64,000 nt of DNA from Armigeres subalbatus (Eukaryota > Arthropoda > Insecta > Diptera > Culicidae), in the NCBI RefSeq assembly GCF_024139115.2, contig NW_026943189.1, positions 744,001-808,000 on the forward strand. The letters run 5' to 3'. The position numbers were made by a program, and so were the translations under genes. A model generated the notes under the pieces. That model ran no database searches. It had not been told where the DNA came from and saw only the letters and a program-made list of their open reading frames with translations. Of this stretch, positions 54,346-64,000 are shown piece by piece (the stretch's first letter is position 1; each line of letters opens with the position of its first letter).

Positions 54346-55422
54346 ATGAACTCTAATACAACTACGAAACAGCAATCCGCATGTAAACAATGCGCAGAAG
54401 AAATTGCTCGCGGTTCTGATTGTATTGGTTGTGAAGGATTCTGCAATGACATTTTTCACGCTGCGTGTGTTAATTTGAGCCATGAAGACCTGATCCAATA
54501 TCGCCGAAAATCAAATTTCTGGTGGTTGTGCACATCTTGTATAAATACGATTCGCAAGTCTCGTAATGATCGATGTAATTCCTCTGCGACATTGGAAGTT
54601 CAACCGCGAAAACCGAGTACGGACGAGATCACTCGTATTGATAAAGAATTAGCTGAGATAAAGCAACAGATAGCTAATATTACCCAATCTTTTGTGCATG
54701 TCACTGATGCCCACATCGGAACGAGTGAAATATCGGATCCCAATGGAAACCGTCCTCTTGCAGAATCATCACTATTGTGTCCAACAGAAATTCTACAAGG
54801 CACAAACACCGATAGCAGATGCAGCACCGTAGAGAAGAGATCTCCAAACGATCGTTTTTGGTTGTTTTTTACGAGAGTAAAAAATTGCGTAACTGAGCGA
54901 CAAATACTGCAACTAGTCGCTGATGCTCTGGGTACCAATGATGTTTCAATCAAACTACTTGTACCTGCTTGGAAGGATGTATTCTTCTTCTTCTTCTTCT
55001 TCTTATTGGCATTACATCCCCACACTGGGATAGAGCCGCCTCGCAGCTTAGTTTTCATTAAGCACTTCCACAGTTATTAACTGCGAGGTTTCTAAGCCAG
55101 GTTACCATTTTTGCATTCGTATATCATGAGGCTAACACGATGATACTTTTATGCCCAGGGAAGTCGAGACAATTTCCAATCCGAAAATTGCCTAGACCGG
55201 CACCGGGAATCGAACCCAGCCACCCTCAGCATGGTCTTGCTTTGAAGCCGCGCGTCTTACCGCACGGCTAAGGAGGGGAAGGATGTATCATCAATGCCAT
55301 ATGTATCGTTCAAGATTGGAGTAAATATTCGCCTCAAAGAGATTGCACTTCGTTCATCGACTTGGCCAACTGGACTATGCTACAGAGAATTTCGTGATAC
55401 TGTTTGGGAACCACTAGGATAA
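54346..55422 (+). CDS. PHD-finger-like ORF1 protein of the half-LINE, split by a SINE
   Basis: Read from the ATG at 54346 to 54982 and from 55289 to TAA at 55422, it gives exactly 257 codons (256 residues). N-terminus MNSNTTTKQQSACKQCAEEI; a PHD/zinc-binding module at about 13-68 with C-x2-C, C-x2-C, H-AAC and C-TSC spacing. A coiled-coil-like DEITRIDKELAEIKQQIANI follows at about 91-110, and a C-terminal module with VADALGTNDVSIKLLVPAWK, IRLKEIALRSSTWPTG and LCYREFRD. This is the ORF1 layout of CR1-clade LINEs. The present sequence cannot make it because of the 294-bp SINE in reverse orientation. An earlier GTG at 54331 extends the frame by five codons. Confidence 0.8.
54983..55276 (-). mobile_element. 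Feilai-type SINE (copy 3, complete) in the half-LINE ORF1
   Basis: 294 bp: TTCTTCTTCTTCTTCTT tail at the left; CACGATGATACTTTTATGCC in the body; B box inverse GGGAATCGAACCC; A box inverse CTTACCGCACGGCTAAGG. GGAAGGATGTAT is duplicated at 54971-54982 and 55277-55288. Confidence 0.93.
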
Positions 55423-55912
55423 AACGATGATTTGCAATACTTAGCTTTTTATTTTTGTAGCGTGTTGTTAGAGCTTGTTGATGTAACTCCGATTGTTCAT
55501 AATGTTTTCATGTGTATATTATTCGTAAAATCTAGATTAATTACCATTCAATTAGACCAATTGTTGTCCGTTGAATTGACAAATAAATAAATAAATAAAT
55601 AAATGAATAAATCCGGACGTCCATCCCGCGCTCAGAAGGTCACGTCGATGCATGATTCACCGTTCGGTCCTCTGAATGTTGACACTTGGCCTTCATTCAG
55701 CAGGACTACAATAAGTCCTGCTAGAGACTCTAGCAGAATATGACCTCTAGCGTTGGTGAACCTGGACCCCAGTCCACCGCCCACGCGTTGAAGTCCCCTG
55801 CTACTACTAACGGTTTTTGACCAGTTAGTTTGACCGCAAGAGTGTCCACTACGTTTACCTTTGCTATAACGAAACCCTCATCGTTAAGAGCTACATTGAG
55901 AATGGGTAGCTA

Positions 55913-56639
55913 ATCCCAAGCCCCATTTATTGTGTTCTCTGTACAATTTCGCAAGTTCATTCAATCACGGAGTAGCAACTACGAATTGTACGGTCATAAT
56001 GCTCAATGCTCAAAATGTACCTTCCAAAAATGTTCAGAAAGTTTCCGGATTGTAATTAAAAGGCCATACTCATTAGTTCAATTTAGCAGCGCACCCGAAT
56101 TTTTTTAATTTATGTGTGAGGTTTTGAACAAAAATTTTCATCCTAAAAATATGGCCCTGGGAGGGTGGTGTCCACCTCGAACAACCCCCACCTCCGTGGC
56201 TACGCCACTGTCCTTTCTTAATAAATATAGGGTATTGGTGCAAGTGAATACTTAAAAAATAATGCGTTTGCCCGGAATAATGCAATGATAAATGTGTACT
56301 TTAGAAGTTGGTATTTCCCCAGAATAATGAGATAGCGAATGTTTTACGTTCTTCAAAAAGGTGTATCTGCCCGGAATAAGGTAATGGGAGATGTGATCCC
56401 TTCTTTAAAAGAAGGCGTTTTCACGAAGTAAAGACATTGTAGATGTGGTCCATTCTTCAGAAATAGGCTTTAGCACAACATAAGGCAAAGGGTGAACGAG
56501 GTTGATTTTTTATTGGTAGTATACTGCCACTAACCGCAAGTCGAGCACATCTGTAGATGGCGTCCATATTACCCATACTTGAATGTGATATATTCTTATG
56601 ATGTAGATGACCAGAATAAGAAAAAATACATGAGATCCC
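55913..56639. other. No gene; repeat debris
   Basis: CACGGAGTAGCAACTACGAA (55965) is inverse to 38147 and 50629. CCTCCGTGGCTACGCCACTG (56192-56211) is a terminus of the GGCGTAGCC type. About 56280-56470 repeats TNTGCCCGGAATAAN-AATG... with a loose period of 60-70 bases. Confidence 0.5.
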
Positions 56640-56885
56640 CCGCGGTAAGACGCGCGGCTAGAAGGCAAGACCATGTTGAGGGTGACTGGGTTCGATTCCC
56701 GGTGCAATTTTCGATTCGGTCTAGGCAATTTTCGGATTGGAAATTGTCTCGACTTCCCTGGGCATAAAAGTATCATCGTGTTAGCCTCATGATTATAATT
56801 GTGAGCCTCGCAGTTAATAATTGTGGAAGTGCTTAATGAACACTAAGCTGCGAGGCGGCTCTGTCCCAGTGTGGGGATGGAGGAC
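56640..56885 (+). mobile_element. Feilai-type SINE (copy 4, 5' and internally truncated)
   Basis: Starts inside the A-box region (CGGTAAGACGCGCGGCTAGA), has B box GGTTCGATTCCCGG, a short duplication of TTTTCGATTCGGTCTAGGCA, and ends GTCCCAGTGTGGGGATGG without the GAA tail. Confidence 0.85.
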
Positions 56886-56899
56886 ATGGGATCCCTTCT

Positions 56900-57005
56900 T
56901 AGGGGCCCCATTCATGCTCCGATGTGTTGCACAACTTTGACTCCACCCCCAGGAAATTTGGTTCGGCCGGAGTGAAGTCGGAGCGTCTGTGGGCAAGTTG
57001 TACGA
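56900..57005. mobile_element. Fragment of GGGGCCCC...TGCACAACTTTGACTCC element
   Basis: GGGGCCCCATTCATGCTCCG, GTTGCACAACTTTGACTCCA and GGAGTGAAGTCGGAGCG recur in the palindrome at 63770-63905. Right arm partly decayed. Confidence 0.65.
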
Positions 57006-58641
57006 CCGTTTTATAAAATCTCACAATAAATGCTGAATTAATTTTCGCGAGTTCGAACATTTCGTGGAATAACAATTAGCGGTATGTAACAGTCGCGTCG
57101 CGTTTATTTGAAGGAACCTTAATGATTGTTGAAAATCTCGGACAAAATTTAGCTATGGACAACAAAATAATTTAAGTGTTAGCAAGAAACATATGAAGGG
57201 TGTGATCCTTCATTCAGGTAGAACACTTCTAAATGAATGTCTCTGCACTGTAAAAGATTGAGATTGTTTTGAGAAGTGTCTGGTATTGAGAGGTGTCCGA
57301 TGCTAAACGGTAGTAGGTACATTTCCTTGCTCAAGGAAGTTGGCATAGTGCCAAAATTTCAACTCTTAAAAGACTCGTGACGTGACAATCGCTACGCGAC
57401 GCGACGAACATTGGCTGCAGCGACCCAACGATTGAATCGCGGCGACTAGTTGTCACAATTTCGGCGATGAAATCGCTTAGGCCTAGGGGAGCTTTCATAC
57501 TCAAATCTTATGTACGAATTAAATCAAGAGCAAGACGAAACCCGCCAATATCATCGCCCAAAAAATTATGCAGGACTCGACAAATGTGATAATACGATTT
57601 TGCATGCAAGCGAATAGTAAATGACATCGTTTAATCATAGAGGATTGCAGAAACCAAATCTTGTATCACTTAAATGATAAAATTAAATTCAGCATTGTAT
57701 CAAAATCCAATGCTAGCACCGAAAACGGTGGTGAGGGTCATTGAGCATGTGAAAAAACATGTTTTTAGACCACCCCAAACATTTTCAATTAGTTAAAATT
57801 GGAAAGTTTGCTGTAAATCTGAATAATTTCTGATTTGATTTCACTCTTACAGCTCGTGTTATCTTGTTTCATATATATTTTTCTGATTGGCAAATTTGGG
57901 ATAAAATATTAATTATTTTACGCTAAGTGTGGCAATTTTCAAACCCAAAATGTGTCGCAAGCTTTAACGCTTCATTAAGCTTCACAAAAGTCAATCTCCT
58001 TAGATGCGTTAAACCTAAACATGACTAGTATCTTAACTATTCACAAACTTACCCTTTGAGATGGAATCCCACACTCCGTCAGCATCCGGAAGTACAACAT
58101 AATTAAAGAACCCTTCCCAGCCAACAACGACATCCGCTCTATAGATCTACAGCTTCATCATAATAGTGCATGATGTTTACTTACCCCGCTTTCCTGGTTA
58201 TTAACTGCAAAATTTTCATGGGGAGCAGAGCTTCCTGTCATGGAAGACTTAAACGCTCGGTTTCGCATGCATACATGTTTTAGTTTAAATAGATTTCCTT
58301 TTTATTCCAGAATAAATGCACTTAAATCGCTAAAACGACTGGTAAAACGGTACATAATAATACTGCTTGGCTTTCAGTTGCTCACATAAGTTACCACATC
58401 TTATTTATTCAGTAGACTGTAATTGGTTTGATTTTTTTTTTTATATTTATGTTTATCTTACTCACAAGTATCCATAAGCTACCTATAGTTTACAATTTTA
58501 CAAACTGGTGATCATCCGTTTCTGTTGTCCTCTGTATGTATGAGCCCTTTTATGTATTTATTCTCAGAAGAAAGAAAAAGTTTAAAATGATCAGCTTTAC
58601 TAATCGATTCTAATAAGTCTTTCTTGCACCTTCAAATTGTC
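57006..58641. other. No gene recognised
   Basis: AT-rich intergenic DNA. CGCGACGCGACGAACATTGG lies near 57400. No repeat family or reading frame could be assigned. Confidence 0.4.
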
Positions 58642-58801
58642 ATCCGGAGAAGGAACAGACAAAATCTACGCGACACAAGTACGTCTAGAGCTACTGTCGT
58701 GGGTGGTTCAATTTGTGCCAGATTTGTTTGAAAAGTGCATGTCTACACAATACTATTATTTGCTGCCTTTTTTGCTGTTTTTTGTGGTTCAGTATGGGGT
58801 T

Positions 58802-58807
58802 TTTATT
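58802..58807 (-). promoter_or_regulatory. Poly(A) signal of the prohormone-like gene
   Basis: Minus strand GCGCAAAATAAAAACCCC, about 140 bases after the TAA. The 3' UTR would be 58780-58942. Confidence 0.55.
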
Positions 58808-58942
58808 TTGCGCTCGTACACCCTCTCGACGCGCGCCAATTGCAATATGGGGGAAATTATACAATCACGGTCGGGTTCTGATACAAGCAATCGTTGCATG
58901 AAAGATGATGGCAATAATACCTCCGGGATGGTGAGCAGGAAT

Positions 58943-60445
58943 TTACCCCAGGAATCGGATGTTTGTGAAAATGGCTTTGGCTGGTCGCTTCCGGTTGCAG
59001 AAATTGATCGTCCTTTGTTGATTGCCGGTTCGGTTCTCGTGCAAGCCGACGAGCAGCTTGAATATATCATCCCGACTAGGGACGCACAGATAGCGGGCGT
59101 CGGCGTCGTATCTAAATGAGATGGAGATGGATGGGGAGAATTAGAAATTATTATTTCAAACATTTTCAACAGCATCGAATGAACCTCGCTTCATTCAGGT
59201 GAAAGGCTTTGTAATATCGAAAAAGTAAACCATAGTTTCGGTAGTTGTATATTTCCATGAAAGATGGTGTAACAAATAAAATAGCTATAAGATTTTTGTA
59301 AAATCGAAATGAGATTAAAAGAGATTTATCGCTGAGTGGGGTCAAAACCAAATTGTTTCAGAACGCTTCATCGCAAATCAAAAACATGTCTACTCTAGAG
59401 CCATAAATTGAATGAAAATGACACTACATTGAAATGAAGCATCACTTGAGGATAAATCAGCAGCTATGAGTTAATTCGCCACTGGTATGGTTATTATTTA
59501 AAGATGGGTTGACACCTGCCGCTATAAATAGGTACAAACAATTTGGCAAGTTCGGTAACAGACGAGCTTTCATTTCATGGGACGTCAACTTTTGCGATGT
59601 AATCATAATAGAAGTGGAGCGTGCTCCATTTTGACTGTTACTAATATTGAATGCTTTTTACCCTCAATATACTATAAATAAAATAAGGGGCCTTCCTTAG
59701 CCTAGCGGCTACAAAGCTATGCACGCTGAAGGTTGCTGTGTTCGATTTTTGTCTAGGGTTGGACATTTTGCCGACTTCTCATAGGAGTATCCGCGTGTTG
59801 GCCTCATGGATACAAGAATGCAAAAATGGCAACTTGACTCAGAAACCTCAATGAACAATAAGCTGTGAGGCGGCAATGTCCCATTGGGAGTTGTAATTCC
59901 AACTAAGAGTTACCATTAATAAAAACTGCCTAAACCTACGATTCATACTCACGTCCTGCTCCTCGAGTTCTGCCTCTTCCAAGGATACCTTCGATAGTAC
60001 CGTCCCGATCGTTTATTGCCATTGTCCGTCAACTGGTCCTCTCCGTCGACAACTAACCCCATATCATCGTTCCCGTTCGCTTCCGTGCCCGTCGTACCCG
60101 TTCCGGACGAATCCTCTATGTACACAACCGGGAGCGGTCCCTCGGGCATTTGCTCCAGCAGCCTCATCAGCAGTTCCGATTTGATATCGATGTCCTCCTC
60201 CTCCCTGATCCGCTCCAAGCTTTGGCGGATCAAATCGAAGCTTTCGCCGCTGCTTCCTCCCACGCCGTTGTGATTGATATTGTTGCTGCTGCCGCCGGAG
60301 CCGGAAGATGATGGTTTTTTACTGTCGTCGGTAAACAGCACCGGATTGCCGTCGATTTCGTTTTCCATTTCAGCCGACACCGATGACGACGGTGGCACTT
60401 CTCGGAACGTCAAGTCAAATCCATCGGCTCGGTGGCGGTTGTAGT
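58943..60445 (-). CDS. Neuropeptide-prohormone-like gene, last two coding exons (partial)
   Basis: Exon A (60445-59953) and exon B (59111-58943) join to 219 residues plus TAA; the 5' exon with start and signal peptide is not found. Exon A is preceded by a pyrimidine-rich CATTTCCTCCGCCAG acceptor and followed by GTGAGT. Exon B is preceded by CCATCTCATTTAG. Phases agree: exon A ends AC, exon B supplies A, making Thr. Exon A is an acidic, Ser/Gly/Asn-rich spacer (EMENEIDGNPVLF, EEDIDIKSELLMRLLEQMPE) ending in basic sites NKRSGRYYRRYPWKRQNSRS. Exon B reads YDADARYLCVPSRDDIFKLL, VGLHENRTGNQQRTINFCNR, then KRPAKAIFTNIRFLG-stop. A final Gly after a hydrophobic residue, with RKR upstream, predicts the amidated peptide PAKAIFTNIRFL-amide; two Cys upstream could form a loop. 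Alternative: the longer C-terminal part from QNSRSR is the mature peptide. It may correspond to insect RFLamide-type precursors; that name is from memory and unchecked. Confidence 0.82.
59112..59952 (-). other. Intron of the prohormone-like gene
   Basis: 841 bp, GTGAGT to CATTTAG, phase 2. Carries a decayed Feilai-type SINE at 59690-59905. Confidence 0.82.
59690..59905 (+). mobile_element. Decayed Feilai-type SINE in the intron
   Basis: CCTTCCTTAGCCTAGCGGCT, GTGTTCGATTTTTG (eroded B box), GTTGGCCTCATGGATACAAG, AAGCTGTGAGGCGGCAATGT. All segments are in the order of the complete copy at 45962-46257 but with many changes, so this is the oldest copy here. Confidence 0.75.
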
Positions 60446-61620
60446 CTGGCGGAGGAAATGAATGAAAAAGTTAAATGCGATTTTTTCGGTTCTGAATTTT
60501 TTAGATTGCTTTCGAGGAAAGGTGGGTCGCCTGTTGTTGTCCCAGGTCGGGGCACATAATTAGGAAACGATGCGAGCACGCATCAAATAAGAGATGGTAC
60601 TTTTGTGCAACTTAAAAGAACGCTCGCAATTCTAATAAATGTATTGAAAAAAATATAGGAAATACAATGTTCAAGACAAACATTTCTAGTCGTTTCAATG
60701 TGATTTTTTAAGCATAAATAAAGGATCATATGCAACACAATGCACATCTTTGGGGCGGCTACACTCGGGTTCCGTTATGTTTTCCTTAAAGCCTCTAAGG
60801 CCTTCTAACATCTTCCGTTTGAATGGCCAGTTTATAGTGCTGGCGTTGATGTTATAAATAGTGAATACATTTTTGAATATTTGGTTTTTTGAATAGGAAA
60901 AATATTTTATTGAGTCGATAATATTGATAATAAATTTGCATGATCAACTAAAAAACGACCTTAGTTTTTTCTTAATATTTGACCCGATTAAACACTTGAT
61001 TTAAATTCTAAATACCCCATGATCTTCCATACGCTTTCATGAGTGGGCACATGAGAAAGCCCTGAGTAAGTACCTATAAAACCATTCTTCCCCATCATTT
61101 TACTTATGTTGGAAGGAAATGCGTGCTCGAACAGAAAATCTCCTTGGAAGCTTATGAGCAAACAAGAAAAATGAATATCAATGAATTTTGCTATTTCGCT
61201 GGTATAGGATAATGGAAATGAGCCTTATTTAGGCAATACTGTTGGGCTGTACTGCGAAGAAAATCACTTGAAAGATGGCTGTGTATGGTTGGTAAAAATA
61301 ATCTTCTAGACTTTAACGGCACCAGTACTTAGTTTGGTTTGTGAGCTTCACTAAACGGTCGTTGGTGAAATTTCACGTAAGGACTTTAAGTATTGTCTTT
61401 TTTGTTTCTTTAACACGACAGGACATTAAACCAATCCAAAGTCACTTCGACCACCTAACGATAATGTAGTTTTGTTGAAGAAAAAACTAATCTGGATTTC
61501 TCAGCACTAGTGCGGTTGAAGGTGTCGGTATTCTTTAGACGCATTGTGGATGCCGAATTTTAGCCGAGTTATCAGTTAAAGTTAGTAAAATAAATTCAGA
61601 CATTTTTTTAACTTAACTAA
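60446..61620. other. Upstream intron or flank of the prohormone-like gene
   Basis: No coding exon with a signal peptide and a donor in the right phase (one base of a codon) could be recognised. AT-rich; no repeat family assigned. Confidence 0.4.
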
Positions 61621-61624
61621 GACG

Positions 61625-61835
61625 AGTTTAGTACTTTTCCATTTAATCCCCCTACGTTTGTTATCTTTACAGATACATATTTTGACCTCAACTGTGAGGC
61701 CGTCTTTAGTGTCTCGTACATGACGTACGAGACATTGAAGACGGCCTCTCTGTTGTGATCCAAATACGTATCTGTAAAGATAACAAATCGTAAACTAAAA
61801 GAGCTTACTACAAATCGTAAACTAAAAGAGCTTAC
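61625..61835. mobile_element. Palindromic MITE, ACGAGACACTGAAGACG family
   Basis: The left arm ACAGATACATATTTTGACCT...GTGTCTCGTACATG is inverse to ACGTACGAGACATTGAAGACG...CCAAATACGTATCTGT, arms about 55 bp meeting at 61730. Flanking AACTAAGACGAGTTTAG and a duplicated GTAAACTAAAAGAGCTTACT (two copies, about 61791 and 61813). Single arms of the family occur at 18265, 23490 and 62150. Confidence 0.75.
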
Positions 61836-62144
61836 TTACGACCATCATAGGATTTCTGTTTTTGCCATTTTCAGCAAATGAAGAAAAAGAGTTATTTCTG
61901 ATACATGATCAAGTCTAGGATTAGTCTCCATAGCGTTGTAGTTTCATTTGTGAACAAAGTTGATGATATTAAATAAAGCTACTTGATAATAATAATTTTT
62001 ATGACAATAATATAAATAAGTTACTGAACCATTCAAAGGGAGTGTCTTCGATTCAAAGCTTATTAATGTCGTAACAGGCACAAAAATTGCGGTGGTATCC
62101 TTTGTTGGTATTACACCCCCCACTGAAACATTGCCTCTTCGTCG

Positions 62145-62960
62145 AAGTCGAGTCAAGTACGAGACACTGAAGACGACCTTACTGTTGAGGTCGAAATACG
62201 TATCTGTCAAGGTACAATTTAAGTGGTGGAATTAAATGGGATTGTACAAACTCGTCTTATGACAAGTGAAGACATTCCACTAAAAAGCTCAAAATAATTT
62301 TCTTAACAAAACATTATTTTCTGTTATTACAAGCACTTATCGTGAGATAGGTATCTTAACCTTTTGTCTGTGCTCTGGGGTCAATATGACCCCAGGCCAC
62401 TTTGAGTGGCTGCCATTTTTTTAGTTGTGAACCGATTCTCATAATTTTTGGTAGTTTGGTAAAACTCGCCGAGATCTGTCTTCTAGGTGCAAATTCGCTT
62501 GAAAAATCTTTAAAATATGCGCTACAGTGTACTTTTTTCAAAAAACTTACGTTGTCTGTGCTCTGGGGTCAAATTGACCCCAAATTGAAATTGCTATAAC
62601 TTTTTTAATGTTTGGCCAATTTTGGATTTTTTGGACTGTTTTGAAAGATAATTTCATCATCTTTCGTCATCAAAGATCGCCTATAGGTGGGTGCAGTTCA
62701 AAATGGATTGGATTTTCGGATATAAGTACAAAAGGTTAATCTGGACTAAATTTGCTGCTGAATGATATAACCTTATAATGAAAAAATAAGCTAGTACTTA
62801 TAATTGTGTTATAAGTATTCTTATTTTCTTGGTCGATCCATATTTTTTGTTTCAATTTTTTTCATTGTTGAAAACGGTGATGATGCCTTTTCGAAACAAT
62901 CGATGCACATCGCTTCAGTGTAAGGCATAACTATAGTTATTATAGTTATAAGTTCATTTA
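62145..62960. repeat. Interspersed repeat B, copy 2 (filled site)
   Basis: Paralogue of 23459-24010, in the same orientation, split by the TTAA-flanked element at 62360-62735. Confidence 0.7.
62360..62735. mobile_element. 376-bp piggyBac-like MITE (TTAA)
   Basis: TTAA at 62356-62359 and 62736-62739 flanks ends CCTTTTGT and ACAAAAGG, exact inverses of at least 8 bp. Copy 1 of the host repeat has a single TTAA at 23647-23650. Interior: CTGTGCTCTGGGGTCAA twice (about 62368 and 62557), each followed by TTGACCCC or TGACCCC so that it forms a small palindrome. TTAA duplication is the hallmark of piggyBac-type transposition. Confidence 0.87.
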
Positions 62961-62964
62961 ATCA

Positions 62965-63262
62965 TCATGCAATGTTCTGTGAAATTGTTCTGTAGCATAC
63001 CAACTGCCGTTTTTGCAATTCTGAGGTCAATCGAGCAATCAGAACCAATTTCCAGATCGAATGAGTGACGGAGGTGTATTTTCCTATACATTTTGGCTGA
63101 AATCCCCATACAAACTTCAAATCAAATGCGCCAGCTTATGCAACAAGCGATTGAGCTGAAATTTTCAGAGATTGATTTTCTCACCCAAAGACACAATTCT
63201 GGGGGGTGCCCCGTGGAATTCGACAACATTTTTTTCTCCCCATACTAATCTGGGCCAGTCTA
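62965..63262. repeat. Inverted copy of the 305-bp repeat at 24331-24635
   Basis: CATGCAATGTTCTGTGAAAT to TAATCTGGGCCAG is the inverse of 24331-24625 with few differences. Confidence 0.8.
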
Positions 63263-63769
63263 TTGCCTACCTTACGATGTGTACAGACGCTTGCTTTATA
63301 GATACATGATATAAACGTTAGATGATCAAAGTTTAAAAGTTTAAAATTATCAAATAATCAAGAACAGCCTTCTATGTTCTATATGTAGCAGTGATCGTTT
63401 AAAAATATGAAAAAAAACCATGATTTACTTACAGAGGAAATATTAACAAAACAATAAAAATCAATTATCAATGTTCCTCCGGATTACGGTACATAAAACG
63501 CTTTCAAAAAGCTTACTCATTTTCAATGCAGTTATCCTTAACAGATTTGTTTGCTGCAAAGAATTCGTTGAATTCGTTTTTATTGTTTCCTTTTAAGAAT
63601 GGGCTGTATCGGGCTATGGGCTAAAAAGCTGTAGACAAAATACATTTTTTTTAATGTAAAGGAGAAGCATTACCGCTTGATTGAATCCAGCTTTTTATTA
63701 TAGCAACGGATCAACTATGGTATTTTAATTTTGACACATGGTGTGTACAGATTCAGATTTTATAGTAGT
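63263..63769. other. No gene recognised
   Basis: AT-rich. TCCTCCGGATTACGGTACAT at 63475 resembles 38996 (CCGGATTACGGTATACGAG), so part of an unresolved repeat is shared between the two places, including GTATGTAGCAGT / CTATATGTAGCAG text upstream. Confidence 0.45.
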
Positions 63770-63905
63770 TGCACAACTTGGACTCCGCCCCCAGAGAATT
63801 TGATTCGGTCGGAGCCAAGTCGGACCGAGCCAAGTTTCTTGGGGGCGGAGTCAAAGTTGTGCAACACGTCGGAGCGTATGTGGGGCCCCTTAGCAACCTG
63901 AGGAA
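63770..63905. mobile_element. Palindromic MITE, GGACTCCGCCCCCA type
   Basis: TTGCACAACTTGGACTCCGC at 63769 and GCGGAGTCAAAGTTGTGCAA at 63855 are inverse, with TTGATTCGGTCGGA and TCGGACCGAGCCAA paired inside. An outer GGGGCCCC lies at about 63890. Also recognised in part at 56900-57005. The 75-codon frame across it is not supported. Confidence 0.75.
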
Positions 63906-64000
63906 CTTGATTCACAATAATACGTCAACAATTTTCACTTTCTTTTCCTATTTTCAGCTTGGTTATGCATATTCATTTTATTTAGAATATTTTTGAGTAA

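Larger units (their letters stand above)
54150..55612 (+). mobile_element. CR1-like ORF1-only element (half-LINE) nested in R1
   Basis: Carries a 5' leader, one ORF (54346-55422 without the SINE), a 190-bp 3' UTR, and a tail of AAATAAATAAATAAAT ending near 55612. No endonuclease or reverse transcriptase follows ORF1. R1 endonuclease text flanks it on both sides, so it inserted as this short unit. The exact left end is uncertain by about 20 bp. Confidence 0.75.
51456..55912 (-). mobile_element. R1-clade LINE copy 2 with nested half-LINE and SINE
   Basis: The 3' end is an A-tail (T-run at 51456-51468), followed upstream by a GC-rich 3' UTR and the pol frame. The endonuclease is split: VVAGDFNAWAVDWG and SCIDVTF are at 55830-55640, and WRVHEGYTASDYQELHF resumes near 54125, with a plus-strand ORF1-only element between. 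The element is 5' truncated near 55912, inside the endonuclease, usual for LINEs. ORF1 is absent. Confidence 0.85.

Noticed and set aside
58637..59119. 160-codon plus-strand open frame with a hydrophobic stretch
   Set aside because: It begins at a TTG, has no domain, and is the antisense of exon B and the 3' UTR of the prohormone-like gene, whose splice sites and phases fit much better.
59953..60445. Exon A as part of a CRF-like diuretic hormone (DH44) precursor
   Set aside because: The spacer with SRSRT looked compatible with a DH44 start at Thr, but the next exon found in phase reads YDADARYLCVP...IRFLG, not a DH44 sequence.

Overview
The window is transposon-dense insect DNA that looks like a culicine mosquito, most likely Aedes. 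Reasons: several tRNA-derived SINEs of the Feilai type ending in GAA triplets, RTE-, R1-, CR1- and Jockey-like LINEs, copia and BEL/Pao relics, many short inverted-repeat elements, and a few host genes with small introns (65 bp in one). No bacterial, CRISPR or viral region is seen. Family names are recognised from motifs, not from a database search. Three host genes can be supported, all on the minus strand: (i) 20578-22488, a secreted protein with two CUB domains and a Pro/Tyr-rich linker, in one exon; (ii) 39793-40718, a two-exon GNAT-fold (glycine N-acyltransferase-like) enzyme with one 65-bp intron; (iii) 58943-60445, the last two coding exons of what looks like a neuropeptide prohormone. 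Its spliced product ends in ...FTNIRFLG-stop after an RKR site, which predicts a C-terminal RFL-amide peptide. The signal-peptide exon of (iii) was not found. The open reading frames in the window show only part of (ii) and (iii); both need splicing to be read. Layout. 1-3.2 kb: broken Ty1/copia element with two insertions. 4.8-14 kb: a plus-strand RTE-like LINE split by four insertions, among them a 3.4-kb element filled with a 12-bp minisatellite and a long-inverted-repeat element with its own nested element. 14.8-19.95 kb: a Jockey-like LINE cut by an LTR element with identical 198-bp LTRs, PBS, PPT and a 5-bp target duplication; it has no gag/pol and carries a 61-bp tandem array and LINE scraps. 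20.6-22.5 kb: CUB gene. 24.2-27.9 kb: a minus-strand copy of the same RTE-like LINE. 28-35.2 kb: a minus-strand R1-clade LINE, both ORFs recognisable, split by a hAT-like element, a 2.4-kb foldback element and others. 36-39.5 kb: SINEs and terminal-inverted-repeat elements. 39.8-40.7 kb: GNAT gene. 42.6-44.7 kb: a region built on the motif CGTAACGCGACACCAT in both orientations. 46-50.5 kb: RTE and BEL/Pao relics, SINE heads, and a second copy of the long-inverted-repeat element with a perfect 213-bp tandem duplication. 51.5-55.9 kb: a second R1-clade LINE holding a CR1-like ORF1-only element, which itself holds a Feilai-type SINE; removing the SINE restores its frame exactly. 58.8-60.4 kb: prohormone gene. 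61.6-64 kb: short inverted-repeat elements. The genes do not form an operon or pathway. The main structural theme is nested insertion: target duplications allow insertion order to be read at many sites, and paralogous copies inside the window serve as empty-site controls.
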